From NCBI GenBank assembly GCA_013041925.1, contig JABDRB010000032.1:1-44589 (forward strand): a stretch of 44,589 nucleotides of DNA, written 5' to 3'. This DNA comes from Akkermansiaceae bacterium. GTDB taxonomy: Bacteria > Verrucomicrobiota > Verrucomicrobiia > Verrucomicrobiales > Akkermansiaceae. Below the pieces are notes generated by a model, which saw only the letters and a list, made by a program, of their open reading frames with translations, was not told the DNA's origin and searched no databases. The position numbers were made by a program, and so were the translations under genes. This document shows, piece after piece, positions 7,676 through 16,800 of this stretch; position 1 is the first letter of the stretch; every line of letters begins with the position of its first letter.

Positions 7676-10489
7676 CTAGAACTTTGCCTTGGCGGCGGCT
7701 TGCAATGCCTCTGCCATGTCGCGGTCAGGGGCTGCGCCACGTGCTTGGTCAGGTTTGCCACCTCCCTTGCCACCGGCGATCGGGCCGAGCTCTTGGATGA
7801 GCTTGCCTGCCATCAAGCCGGTTGCCTGCGCGTCAACACCGCAGTAGGCGCCGAGGTGGAGGCGTTCGCCGTCATCAACAATCAAAAAGGCCGCCCCGCT
7901 GAATTGTTTTTTCTTTAACCCGTTCATCAGCTCTTGCAACAGGTTCGCAGGCCCTTGGAACACCTCGGCGAGGTTACCGCCAGTTTCAAGCAACCCCACA
8001 AGTGCCTCGTCCGCCATGGCCGCTGCAGCTCCGGCTTGGGCTTTTTTAAGTTTTTTCTCGGCACGCACACCGGCATCACGCAGTGAGTCGATATGGGTGT
8101 GGTATCGTTGATAGGTACGATTGATTTGCTGAAAATCCCCCCCCTCGACGAGTAAGGCACCCATGATGTGTGGAAACTGCGGGTGGTCCACTGGAGCCTC
8201 TCCGATGGCTTGCAACCCAGCATTGGCTTTCTCGAGTTTACTGCGAAGCTCCTTACCGGCCGCATCGCTTTTTTCGATCTCCCCCTGCATCCAATTCCAT
8301 GCCGAACTACCACAAACGGCTTCGATACGGCGAATGCCCGAGGCAATCGCCCCTTCTGATTTAATTTTGAAAATACCAATATCCTTGGTGTTGCGCACAT
8401 GGGCGCCCCCGCAGAGTTCCATGGAGTAGCCATCCAGCTGGCCAGCTTCGCCACCAACCTGCACAACGCGCACCACTTCACCGTATTTATCACCAAAAAA
8501 TTGCTGGATGTCCTTACGCCCTTGGATGTCGATATGATTCACCTCCGACCAAGAAACTGGATCAGCAGCACTGATCCATTGGTTTACCTTTTGCTCAATG
8601 GCCTCGAGCTTCTCTGCGGATACAGCTCCTGAGTTGAAGTCGAAACGCAGTCGGTTCCGGCTCACCATCGACCCCTGCTGGGAGACGTCTGGGGAAATGA
8701 CTTCATGCAACGCGAGGTGGAGCAGGTGCGTGGCCGTGTGGTGCGCCTCAATCGGACGACGCCGCTCGGTTTCCAAACTCAGCGTCACAGTGTCACCCAC
8801 AATGATGTTGGCGGTCAGATCAATGGCATGCGCCCGAGCATGGCCGAGCTGCTGGGCGGAGGAGACGTGATAACTTTCTCCATCGTGGCTCAGTGTGCCC
8901 TGATCACCGAGCTGCCCCCCCATTTCGACATAAAAGGGCGATTTGTCGGTAATAACTAACAGATGCCCTGGCTGCTGGTGAATCTCCAGCACTTTCGCCT
9001 CAGTCACATCCTGCTCAAAGCCGGTAAACTCAGTGCTGGCATGGGTGGCAATATCCGCCGCACGGATCAGCTCACGCGTCTGATGTTTACGCCCTTCTTC
9101 GCGTTGTTTCTCCATCAGCTCTTCAAATTTCGCCATATCCACCTGTAAGCCACGCTCTTCACAAAGAAGCTCAGTCAGGTCAATGGGGAAGCCAAAGGTG
9201 TCGTAGAGCTGGAAGGCAAAGGCTCCGTCGAGTTCATTACCACCCTGAGCCACTTTTTCCTCAAACTTCACGAGGCCTCGGTCGAGGGTTTCATTAAAGC
9301 TCGTTTCCTCACGTTGAAGGTTTTCTTTAATAGCATGTTGCCTCTCCTTAAGTTCAGGGAAAACGCCTGACATCTGATCAACAAGGGTATCGACAAGCTC
9401 CGCCATAAAGGGAGTTTGACCTGTAAAACCTAGGGTCCGTCCATAACGGACAGCACGACGCAGAATCCGACGCAACACGTAGTTGCGCCCAGTGTTTCCC
9501 AGCAAAATCCCATCGGCCAGCGAAAAGGACAGCGTCCGGATGTGGTCGGCAATCACCCGGAAGGCGATGGCTTCTTTCACCTCGGCCGAGAGCGCCGACT
9601 TATCCGACTCAACCGATTCGGGGTAGATATCGACGTATGTTTTCCCACTGAGCTCTTCGAGTTTTCGGAAAATCGGCTGGAAGACATCCGTCGCGTAATT
9701 GGTGGGTTTTTTTGAGAAATCTTGAAACCCATCGGTCCCCTGGTAGATCGAAACCGCACGCTCAAAACCCATGCCGGTATCCACGTGCTTGGCAGGTAAA
9801 TCACGGAATGATCCATCCGCCTCGGCATTGTATTGGATGAATACGAGGTTCCAGATCTCGATACAAAGGTCGGAGTCCATGTTGACGAGCTTCCCGTCGG
9901 TATCGCCGTCCGGGGTGAGATCGACGTGTAACTCAGAGCAGGGACCACATGGGCCGGTTTCACCCATCATCCAGAAGTTGTCTTTGACGTTGCCATTGAC
10001 AATCTGCCGATTCGGGTCGAGCCCTTTTTTCTCAAACAAGGCCGCCCAGAAATCATAGGCTTCTTGGTCAAACTGCCCAGGATCTCCCTCACCAGGCATG
10101 TAAACCGTGGCGTAGAGCCGGTCGGCGGGAAACCCCCACCGCTCGACAACCAACTCCCAGGCCCACTCGATGGCGTCCTTCTTAAAATAGTCGCCAAACG
10201 ACCAGTTACCCAGCATCTCAAACATGGTGTGGTGGTAGGTGTCGTATCCCACATCCTCGAGGTCGTTGTGCTTACCACCGGCGCGGATACACTTCTGCGT
10301 ATCCGTCGCGCGTGGAGGTGTGTAGCTCGGTTTTTCCGTGCCCAAAAAATACGGCACAAACTGGTTCATCCCCGCATTGGTAAAAAGCAAGCCGGGGCTC
10401 TGCGGCATCAGCGAGGCCGAGGACACGGCGGTGTGTTGCTTTTCTTGAAAGAAATCGAGGAAGCTTTGGCGGATTTCAGCAGCTGTCAT
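7676..10489 (-). CDS. alaS: Alanyl-tRNA synthetase
   Basis: It attaches alanine to tRNA-Ala in the cytoplasm. The catalytic N-terminus contains FFQEKQHTAVSSASLMPQ, then TNAGMNQF, and GGKHNDLEDVG, all standard for class II AlaS. The editing domain carries HHTATHLLH and the second metal-site motif CGGAHVRNT. The C-Ala region ends with a GGKGGGKPDQARG motif, the conserved tail. I place the start at ATG 10489, giving MTAAEIRQSFLDFF and 937 residues, because that is where family proteins begin. The frame extends upstream to 10615 but those 42 extra residues look like translated leader. A possible promoter upstream on this strand is TTTACT, 17 bases, TATCAG around 10560-10590. It is also close to a 6-bp inverted repeat (GTGACC / GGTCAC). 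Confidence 0.97.
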   Translation of the reverse strand: MTAAEIRQSFLDFFQEKQHTAVSSASLMPQSPGLLFTNAGMNQFVPYFLGTEKPSYTPPRATDTQKCIRAGGKHNDLEDVGYDTYHHTMFEMLGNWSFGDYFKKDAIEWAWELVVERWGFPADRLYATVYMPGEGDPGQFDQEAYDFWAALFEKKGLDPNRQIVNGNVKDNFWMMGETGPCGPCSELHVDLTPDGDTDGKLVNMDSDLCIEIWNLVFIQYNAEADGSFRDLPAKHVDTGMGFERAVSIYQGTDGFQDFSKKPTNYATDVFQPIFRKLEELSGKTYVDIYPESVESDKSALSAEVKEAIAFRVIADHIRTLSFSLADGILLGNTGRNYVLRRILRRAVRYGRTLGFTGQTPFMAELVDTLVDQMSGVFPELKERQHAIKENLQREETSFNETLDRGLVKFEEKVAQGGNELDGAFAFQLYDTFGFPIDLTELLCEERGLQVDMAKFEELMEKQREEGRKHQTRELIRAADIATHASTEFTGFEQDVTEAKVLEIHQQPGHLLVITDKSPFYVEMGGQLGDQGTLSHDGESYHVSSAQQLGHARAHAIDLTANIIVGDTVTLSLETERRRPIEAHHTATHLLHLALHEVISPDVSQQGSMVSRNRLRFDFNSGAVSAEKLEAIEQKVNQWISAADPVSWSEVNHIDIQGRKDIQQFFGDKYGEVVRVVQVGGEAGQLDGYSMELCGGAHVRNTKDIGIFKIKSEGAIASGIRRIEAVCGSSAWNWMQGEIEKSDAAGKELRSKLEKANAGLQAIGEAPVDHPQFPHIMGALLVEGGDFQQINRTYQRYHTHIDSLRDAGVRAEKKLKKAQAGAAAAMADEALVGLLETGGNLAEVFQGPANLLQELMNGLKKKQFSGAAFLIVDDGERLHLGAYCGVDAQATGLMAGKLIQELGPIAGGKGGGKPDQARGAAPDRDMAEALQAAAKAKF

Positions 10490-10638
10490 GGTAGTAAAAG
10501 TGAGATGTGATCCGTGTGCAGTGACCCGTGGTTGGTCACCACCACAATCTGAGATCACCGCGCTGATAAGGGATATTGGCCTGCAAGTAAAGCCTAGCCC
10601 GCATGGATCACCCACTTGGAGCCGAGGCGCACAGAATG

Positions 10639-11598
10639 TCAGCCATCACAAGGCGAAGGTGGAAAGGGGCGCGGCAGCTGGCTGCGAACCAAATCAACCC
10701 ACGCTCTGGCCTCGGTGGCGTAGGTAAATAATGGCGCCCGCGCGGCAACCTGCTTTTTCAGCTCTGCATAGAGCTCGGGATCTGAGGCGACCCCAGTAAG
10801 CAGGGTGACCAGCTCGGTGAGGTTGTTGGAAGGAAACAAACCAGCGTAACCCACGCCCAGCATCCCGATGTTTCCCGGTATAGCACTGGCAACGACGGGT
10901 AACCCCATACTGATCGCTTCACAAATAGCATTAGCACCTCCTTCTTGGATCGAAGTATTGAGTAGCAAATGGGCTTGCGCCATCGCTGCGAGCATCTCCT
11001 GATGAGAAACCATGCCGTGATTGATGATGCGACCCAGCGCAGCCTCGAAGTCATTCCCATAGAGATGCATGGTTAAATTTTCAGGCAACTTGAGCGATGC
11101 CGCCACCGCAAGTTCTGGATTTTTTTCCACACGCATGTTTCCAGCCATGACAATGGTAAAATCATCCCCCTGCGTCTGATGTTGCACGCTATCAGGCAGA
11201 GTTACACTGGGGAAGATTACCCTGCACTTCTCGCACAATCCGTCAGGGACAGATTGATGCTCAGCATCATGAAGAACCACCAGAGCATCCGCCCGATCCA
11301 TCGTCCGTCGTGTCGGCGACTTCGGATCCTCCATTTCCTCATGGTTGATGTCGGTTCCCGTAAGGAGCACGATCACTTTCTTCCCAGGACAGGCCCGATC
11401 AAAGTCCGCCACCGCCTCAGCACTCCGCCTCGCATTCAAGGCAATCAAACATTCGGCATCCACTCCCCCGTAGCTCTCTTCCTCCATCTCGACCCTCAAA
11501 CCACCGTCCATGAGCATGCGCTCCAACCGGTCCGCCGTCACCGAGTTCCCCTGACTCGATTGCCGGGCAAAGGGTGAATGAATAAGAACCTCAATCAT
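10639..11598 (-). CDS. senB: SenB-like (selenosugar synthase family) glycosyltransferase
   Basis: A GT4-fold glycosyltransferase of about 319 residues. The family pattern is clear: SQGNSVTADRLERML near the start, CLIALNARRSAEAV, then VLLTGTDINH, later MAGNMRVEKNPELA, and the donor-binding segment SIQEGGANAICEAIS followed by GLPVVASAIPGNIGML. These match the TIGR04348 glycosyltransferase family, which includes SenB, the enzyme joining selenophosphate to UDP-N-acetylhexosamine in selenoneine synthesis. I choose ATG 11598 (MIEVLIHSPFARQ), since family members start just before the Gly-Asn motif. The frame runs on to 11655. Neither the SenA-type EgtB-like enzyme nor the SenC/SelD partner is next to it, so the role may differ. 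It lies upstream of alaS on the same strand, 149 bases away. Confidence 0.7.
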   Translation of the reverse strand: MIEVLIHSPFARQSSQGNSVTADRLERMLMDGGLRVEMEEESYGGVDAECLIALNARRSAEAVADFDRACPGKKVIVLLTGTDINHEEMEDPKSPTRRTMDRADALVVLHDAEHQSVPDGLCEKCRVIFPSVTLPDSVQHQTQGDDFTIVMAGNMRVEKNPELAVAASLKLPENLTMHLYGNDFEAALGRIINHGMVSHQEMLAAMAQAHLLLNTSIQEGGANAICEAISMGLPVVASAIPGNIGMLGVGYAGLFPSNNLTELVTLLTGVASDPELYAELKKQVAARAPLFTYATEARAWVDLVRSQLPRPFPPSPCDG

Positions 11599-11667
11599 GG
11601 GCGACGACCACCACACTAGCCGATCAAGCCACTCTGTGAAGCCGTAAATCGTCACACGTTCGCCAAC

Positions 11668-11802
11668 GTGATATTATCCGATTTCTGGCCCCACGGAAAA
11701 GTCGCCCAACAACATGGCATCACCCGCTACATCGATGTCCACGATATCAACAAACGCCCACCGCTCGATGACCTTGCCAAGGCATTATCCAAGCTGAGGT
11801 GA
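11668..11802 (+). pseudogene. Remnant of a peroxiredoxin (AhpC/TSA) gene
   Basis: A 44-codon stretch ending in TGA at 11800-11802 reads LSDFWPHGKVAQQHGI and then TRYIDVHDINKRPPLDDL. Both pieces resemble peroxiredoxins: the first is the central SDFWPHGxVAxxYG segment and the second the C-terminal strand and helix. The roughly 25-35 residues that normally separate them are absent, and the upstream part with the catalytic Cys is missing. The frame is closed by a TAG at 11617-11619. It overlaps no other gene and lies just before the sulfatase. I infer a deletion-derived relic. A short functional peptide is unlikely. Confidence 0.5.
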
Positions 11803-11851
11803 TTTCTCTTATTTTCCTTTGATGTCATGCGCCGGTAAGTAAGCTACATCC

Positions 11852-13714
11852 ATGAAAATCTTCCTTCTCATCTGCGCTCTTATCTCCCCACTGTCGGCCA
11901 TCGCAGCGGACTCACCGAACATCCTCTGGATCACTTCCGAGGATAACGATTACGGCTGGCTCGGCTGCTACGGCAGTGCCGAGGCCCACACCCCCCGACT
12001 TGATAACCTAGCCACCCACGGCATCCTCTTCAAACACGCTTACTCAAACGCCCCAGTTTGCGCCGTCGCACGCTCCACGATTCTCAATGGCTCCTATGCC
12101 GTCACTCAGGGAACTCAACACATGCGCAGCAGGCACCCTATTTCAGCCGACTACCAACCCTACACAGCCTACCTGCGTCAGGCCGGATACTACTGCACCA
12201 ACAGGACCAAAACGGATTACAATTTCAAAGGCAACGATCTATCCATCTGGGACGAATGCTCAAGAAAGGCCCACTACAAAAAACGCCCCAAAGGTGCACC
12301 TTTTTTTGCAGTTTTCAACCTGACCGTGTCCCACGAAAGCTCGTTGTTTGAAGAAAAGATCAACAACAACCGCAAATGGGGCCTTATCCCCCGAAAGCCG
12401 CGGATCAGCCCAGACAAAGTCACCGTCCGCCCCTACCTCCCCGACCTCCCCGAAATCCGGTCCGACATCGCGACCTACCACGATACGATGACGGCACTCG
12501 ATTCCCAGATCGGAAAAATCCTCGATGAACTGAAAAAAGCCAACGTCGCCGACGATACGATCATCTTCTACTATGGCGACCACGGCGGCATCACTCCACG
12601 CGGTAAACGCTACCTCAAGGACAGCGGCACCCACATCCCGATGCTCGTCCACGTGCCTGAAAAATGGAAGGCACTCTCACCCTTCAAGCCGGGGCAAAAA
12701 ATCGACGAGCCCGTTGCCTTTGTCGACCTCGCTCCCACCCTACTTTCGCTCGTAGGCACACCCAAACCCAAGCAGATGCAAGGCCGAGCATTCCTCGGTG
12801 CCCATCGCGTTGAACCCACCAAGGACGACATGGTATTTCTCTACGCCGACCGATTCGATGAAATCTACGGTATGCGCCGGGGACTCACCGATGGCCGCTG
12901 GAAATACATTCGCCGATTCACCCCGCACCTCTCAGCCGCCCCCTACAGCTCCTACCAATTCAGCCAAGCAGGCTGGCGCGCCTGGCAGCAAGCATGGAAA
13001 GACGGCAAACTGAAAGGAAGGCATCACGACATCTGGGAAAACAACCAACCCATCGAGGAGCTTTTCGACACGCACGCCGACCCATGGGAAGTTCACAACC
13101 TCGCCACCAACCCGACCCACGCAAAACGCCTCGCCGACATGCGCACACGCCTGAAACAAAAAATGGTCGAGGTCAAAGATACCGGAATCATCCCCGAACC
13201 CATGTTTGCCGAACTCGCCCCAAAGCAGCCGATCTCCTCCTACTGGAATAAACGTGTCCAAGAAATCCCCACCCTCGTCGAACTCGCATTCACAGCCACG
13301 GAACGCAACACCCAGAACCTCCCCAGCCTGATCGATAAGCTCAACAGCCAAGACCCCGTCACCCGTTACTGGGCAGCCCAAGGTATCCTCATTCTCGGAA
13401 AATCGGCACTCCGCGCCAAACCCGCGATGACCCGACTGCTCACGGACAAACAATCGGCCATCCGCGTCGCCGCCGCGCAATTCCTGATCACCATCGACCT
13501 CAATGAGCAAGGCACCTCGGCTCTCATAGCCGAACTTCAACGTGACAACAACGAATACGCCGAGCTCAACACCATCAACGCGATCAAACAAAGCCATGCT
13601 CTCGCCGCGATCCCAGACAGCTGGATCAACGCGGTCATGAAAAATAAAAACGCTGGGAAATATATCAAACGGATCGCGAGTCAGAGCCGCTTGGCGAAGG
13701 GTAAGGGGAAATAA
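11852..13714 (+). CDS. Secreted sulfatase (S1 type) with C-terminal HEAT-like tail
   Basis: It should hydrolyse sulfate esters of polysaccharide after export. Signal peptide residues 1-19 (ending SAIAA). The alkaline-phosphatase-fold core starts PNILWITSEDNDYGWLGCYG with metal-binding acidic residues. The position normally converted to formylglycine is Cys70 in APVCAVARSTILNG. The motif there is C-A-V-A-R, with Val where C-x-P-x-R or C-x-A-x-R is expected. YYGDHGG near residue 247 gives further Asp/His ligands. After about residue 490 come short helical repeats (TRYWAAQGILILGKSA and IRVAAAQFLITI) that look like HEAT repeats. Length 620 is long for S1 because of this tail. A strong terminator follows. 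Neighbouring glycan enzymes support a role in sulfated algal polysaccharide use. Confidence 0.88.
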   Translation: MKIFLLICALISPLSAIAADSPNILWITSEDNDYGWLGCYGSAEAHTPRLDNLATHGILFKHAYSNAPVCAVARSTILNGSYAVTQGTQHMRSRHPISADYQPYTAYLRQAGYYCTNRTKTDYNFKGNDLSIWDECSRKAHYKKRPKGAPFFAVFNLTVSHESSLFEEKINNNRKWGLIPRKPRISPDKVTVRPYLPDLPEIRSDIATYHDTMTALDSQIGKILDELKKANVADDTIIFYYGDHGGITPRGKRYLKDSGTHIPMLVHVPEKWKALSPFKPGQKIDEPVAFVDLAPTLLSLVGTPKPKQMQGRAFLGAHRVEPTKDDMVFLYADRFDEIYGMRRGLTDGRWKYIRRFTPHLSAAPYSSYQFSQAGWRAWQQAWKDGKLKGRHHDIWENNQPIEELFDTHADPWEVHNLATNPTHAKRLADMRTRLKQKMVEVKDTGIIPEPMFAELAPKQPISSYWNKRVQEIPTLVELAFTATERNTQNLPSLIDKLNSQDPVTRYWAAQGILILGKSALRAKPAMTRLLTDKQSAIRVAAAQFLITIDLNEQGTSALIAELQRDNNEYAELNTINAIKQSHALAAIPDSWINAVMKNKNAGKYIKRIASQSRLAKGKGK

Positions 13715-13748
13715 CCCCCCAGCCCACCAAGCTCCCCCCCACCCCATC

Positions 13749-13779
13749 AGAGATGACCCACCGGTCGTCTCTTTTTTTT
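13749..13779 (+). terminator. Rho-independent terminator of the sulfatase gene
   Basis: AGAGATGACC (13749-13758) pairs over ten bases, with one T-G pair, with GGTCGTCTCT (13763-13772). The loop is CACC, and seven further T follow directly. It begins 35 bases after the sulfatase stop, which separates that gene from the macroglobulin gene. Confidence 0.9.
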
Positions 13780-13879
13780 GTCACAAATCACCTCATTCGA
13801 CGCAATAATACTCGAGCCCCCCCATCTCTTGTGCTAGATACGAAGCCAACTCATTGTTTGACCCTTCACCCCAATCATC

Positions 13880-16800
13880 ATGAAACGATCCCATTTAAAA
13901 ACCCTCGCAGCCGTGACCATCAGCCTGTTGATCACCGATACCATGGCTCAGGAATCTAAACACCCGACCGAAAAACGGCAGCATCAAGCAGAAAAATTGC
14001 AGAAGAAGGGCAACTTCAAGGAGGCATACGACATCTACCAACAACTGCTCACCAGCAATGACAGCCCCCACCCCGCACATATCCTCGATCGCGCCCAAGC
14101 ATGCCTGCGCAAGCTAAACCGCATCAGCGAAATCGATGCCCTGATCGAAAACACCGTCGAAAGCTACCCAGGCAACACCGCCCTTCTCGATCAAGCAGCC
14201 CAGCTCTACACCAGACTCCCGCACGACGGATACATCATTGCAGGTGAGTTCAAACGCGGCCACCACCGCGGCGGCGGCCAATACAGCGACAGCAAAAAAA
14301 GAGACCGCATCCGCGCCATCCAACTCTACCTCAAAGCCCTCGATCAATGGCCTGCCGATCGTGATCATCAGCACAAAGCCTCACTCTACATGCGCCTCGC
14401 CTCCGCCGTCGCTATGAATCAACAAGGCCATGACGCATGGCGACTTCAAATCCTGACAGACCTCACCACCCTGCCCGATTACGAACCGGGAAGCCGCTGG
14501 CATCGCGGCGGCAGAAACCCCCAAGGCGCACCCGTCAATGCCGATGGCACCCCACTCTTTTATTCCATCCCCAAATCTTGGGACACCGCCACAAACGATG
14601 GCGAACGCTGGCGCTCCGCACTCGATCAGGCCGCTCAACTCAACCCCCAACTCACCGACTCAAACCGCTCAAACTGGGCCCGCTTTCTCCACAGCCAGCT
14701 CGGCGTCACCACCATGGCCCGCTACGGATGGTTCCGCACCATCGATGTGGACGACCAAAAAGGCATCCTCCAGCTCCACACACTCAAAGACACCGAAACC
14801 GTTGCGCGCCTTGCCACCGGCGTCAAACGTTTCAACCTGCCCGTCGACCAAAATTTCATCACTCTGTATAAAGAACTCAGCCGTCGCGATGAACACGCCG
14901 CAGACCGACTCATCCAGATCTACCTCGACCGCCGTCAGCACGAAAAAGCGGTCACCCTGCTGCGCTCCACCATCAAGGAGTTCGCCAATACCAGCGCGAC
15001 CAAAAACCGCCAAAAACTCCTCCACCAAATCGTAGGCAACTGGGGGCGGATCGACCCCGCCCAAGGTGCCTCACCCGCCGGTAGCGAACCAACCATCGAT
15101 TACGTCTTCCGCAATGCCCAAAACGTCACCGTCGTCGCCAAGGAAGTAGACCTTAATAGCATCATCAACAACCTCTGGGAACATCTGGAAGGCAACCCCG
15201 TCAAACTCGACTGGAATCGTGTCCGCTGGGGAAGCCTCGGCGACTCGCTCGTCAATGGCGCACGTAAAAAATACGTCGGCAAGGAGGTCGGGCGTCGCAC
15301 CCACACTCTGAAACCACGTGACCACCACTGGGACACACGCGCGTCACTCAGCGTGCCCGTCAAAAAAGCAGGCGCCTACCTCGTTTCCGCCGAGCTTGAG
15401 GGCGGCGTAACCACCCACACCGTCGTCTGGTTAGACGCCACCGTCATCGTCCGCAAAAACCTCAAGGACGGCACTCTCTTCTACGTCGCCGATGCCATCA
15501 CAGGCACCGCTATCCCATCCACTCAACTCGAATTCTTCGGCTACGACCAAGTCCGCAGAAAAAAACCAGGGCTGCTCAGAAAATATGACGTCATCACCAA
15601 ACGCATCACCCAAACCACCGGAAAAGACGGCACCCTGATCATCAAAAATGGAGAGCTCCCCTCACGTTTCCAGTGGATGATCCGAGCCACCTCCGACCAA
15701 GGCACCGCCCTACTCGGGTTCAACAGAATCTCATCCAACTATTACCACAGTGGCGAATTCAATCAAACCAAGTCCTTTGGGATCACCGACCGACCCGTCT
15801 ATCAGCCAAACCAAAAAGTCTACGGGAAATTCTGGGTCAGGCAGGCACGTTACGACCTCACCGATGCCTCCTCGTTCGCAGGTAAAAAATTCACCATCAC
15901 CATCCGCGATGCCGCCGGTAACGACGTGGTTAAAAATCGTTCCGTCCGCGCCGACTCCTACGGTGGTGTCGAATACAACTACGACCTCCCCGAGGACGCC
16001 AAGCTCGGCAGCTACAGCGTCTTCCTCCGCGCAGGAAACAACCACCACGGGCACCATACATTCCGCGTCGAGGAATATAAAAAACCCGAATACGAGGTCG
16101 TCATCGACGCCCCCAAGGACCCCGTCATGCTCGGTGAAACATTGAACGCCACCGTCAAGGCCAACTACTACCACGGCGCACCCGTCACTCAGGCCAAGGT
16201 GAAAGTCAAAGTCCTCCGCCGACGCCACAACGACCTCTGGTTTCCCGTCGGCCGGTGGGATTGGCTCTATGGCGGCGGCTATGGATGGCTCGATGTCGAG
16301 CGCCCATGGTATCCCGGATGGAAACGCTGGGGTTGCATCTGCCCGCCCCCATTCTGGTGGAACCGCGGTGGCGAACAACCCGAGATCGTGCTCGAACAAG
16401 AACTCGACATCAACCCAGACGGCACCGTCAAAGTCGAAATCGATACCTCCCTCGCCAAAGCCGTCCACAGCGACACCGACCACCGCTACGAGGTCACCGC
16501 CGAAGTGGTCGACGCCTCACGCCGCACCATCGTCGGCAAGGGCAGCATCATTGCCGCCCGCCAAGCCTATCAAGTAAGCGTCTGGCTCGATCGCGGCTAT
16601 GCCCACGTGGGCGACCCGATCCATGCCAGCATCGCCGCCCGCACCGCCGATGGCAAAAAAATAAGCACCCAAGGCAAGGCAACCCTTTACCGTGTCACCA
16701 GCAACGACGGCAAGGTTGCAGAAAAAGAAATCAAGTCCTGGGACATCAACACCACCGATGAAACCCATAGCCAGCTCAAGCTCCAAGCCGGCCAGGCTGG

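Noticed and set aside
7450-7773. Possible small gene of 107 codons on the minus strand
   Set aside because: It overlaps the alaS 3' end and has low-complexity Arg/Pro/Ser composition. No signal or family motif.
12932-13747. Open frame of 271 codons on the minus strand
   Set aside because: It lies opposite the sulfatase, has no start context or known motif, and reflects the GC-rich third positions of the real gene.
15731-16483. Open frame of 250 codons on the minus strand
   Set aside because: Also antisense to the macroglobulin gene, in the same mirrored register, and without any recognisable motif.
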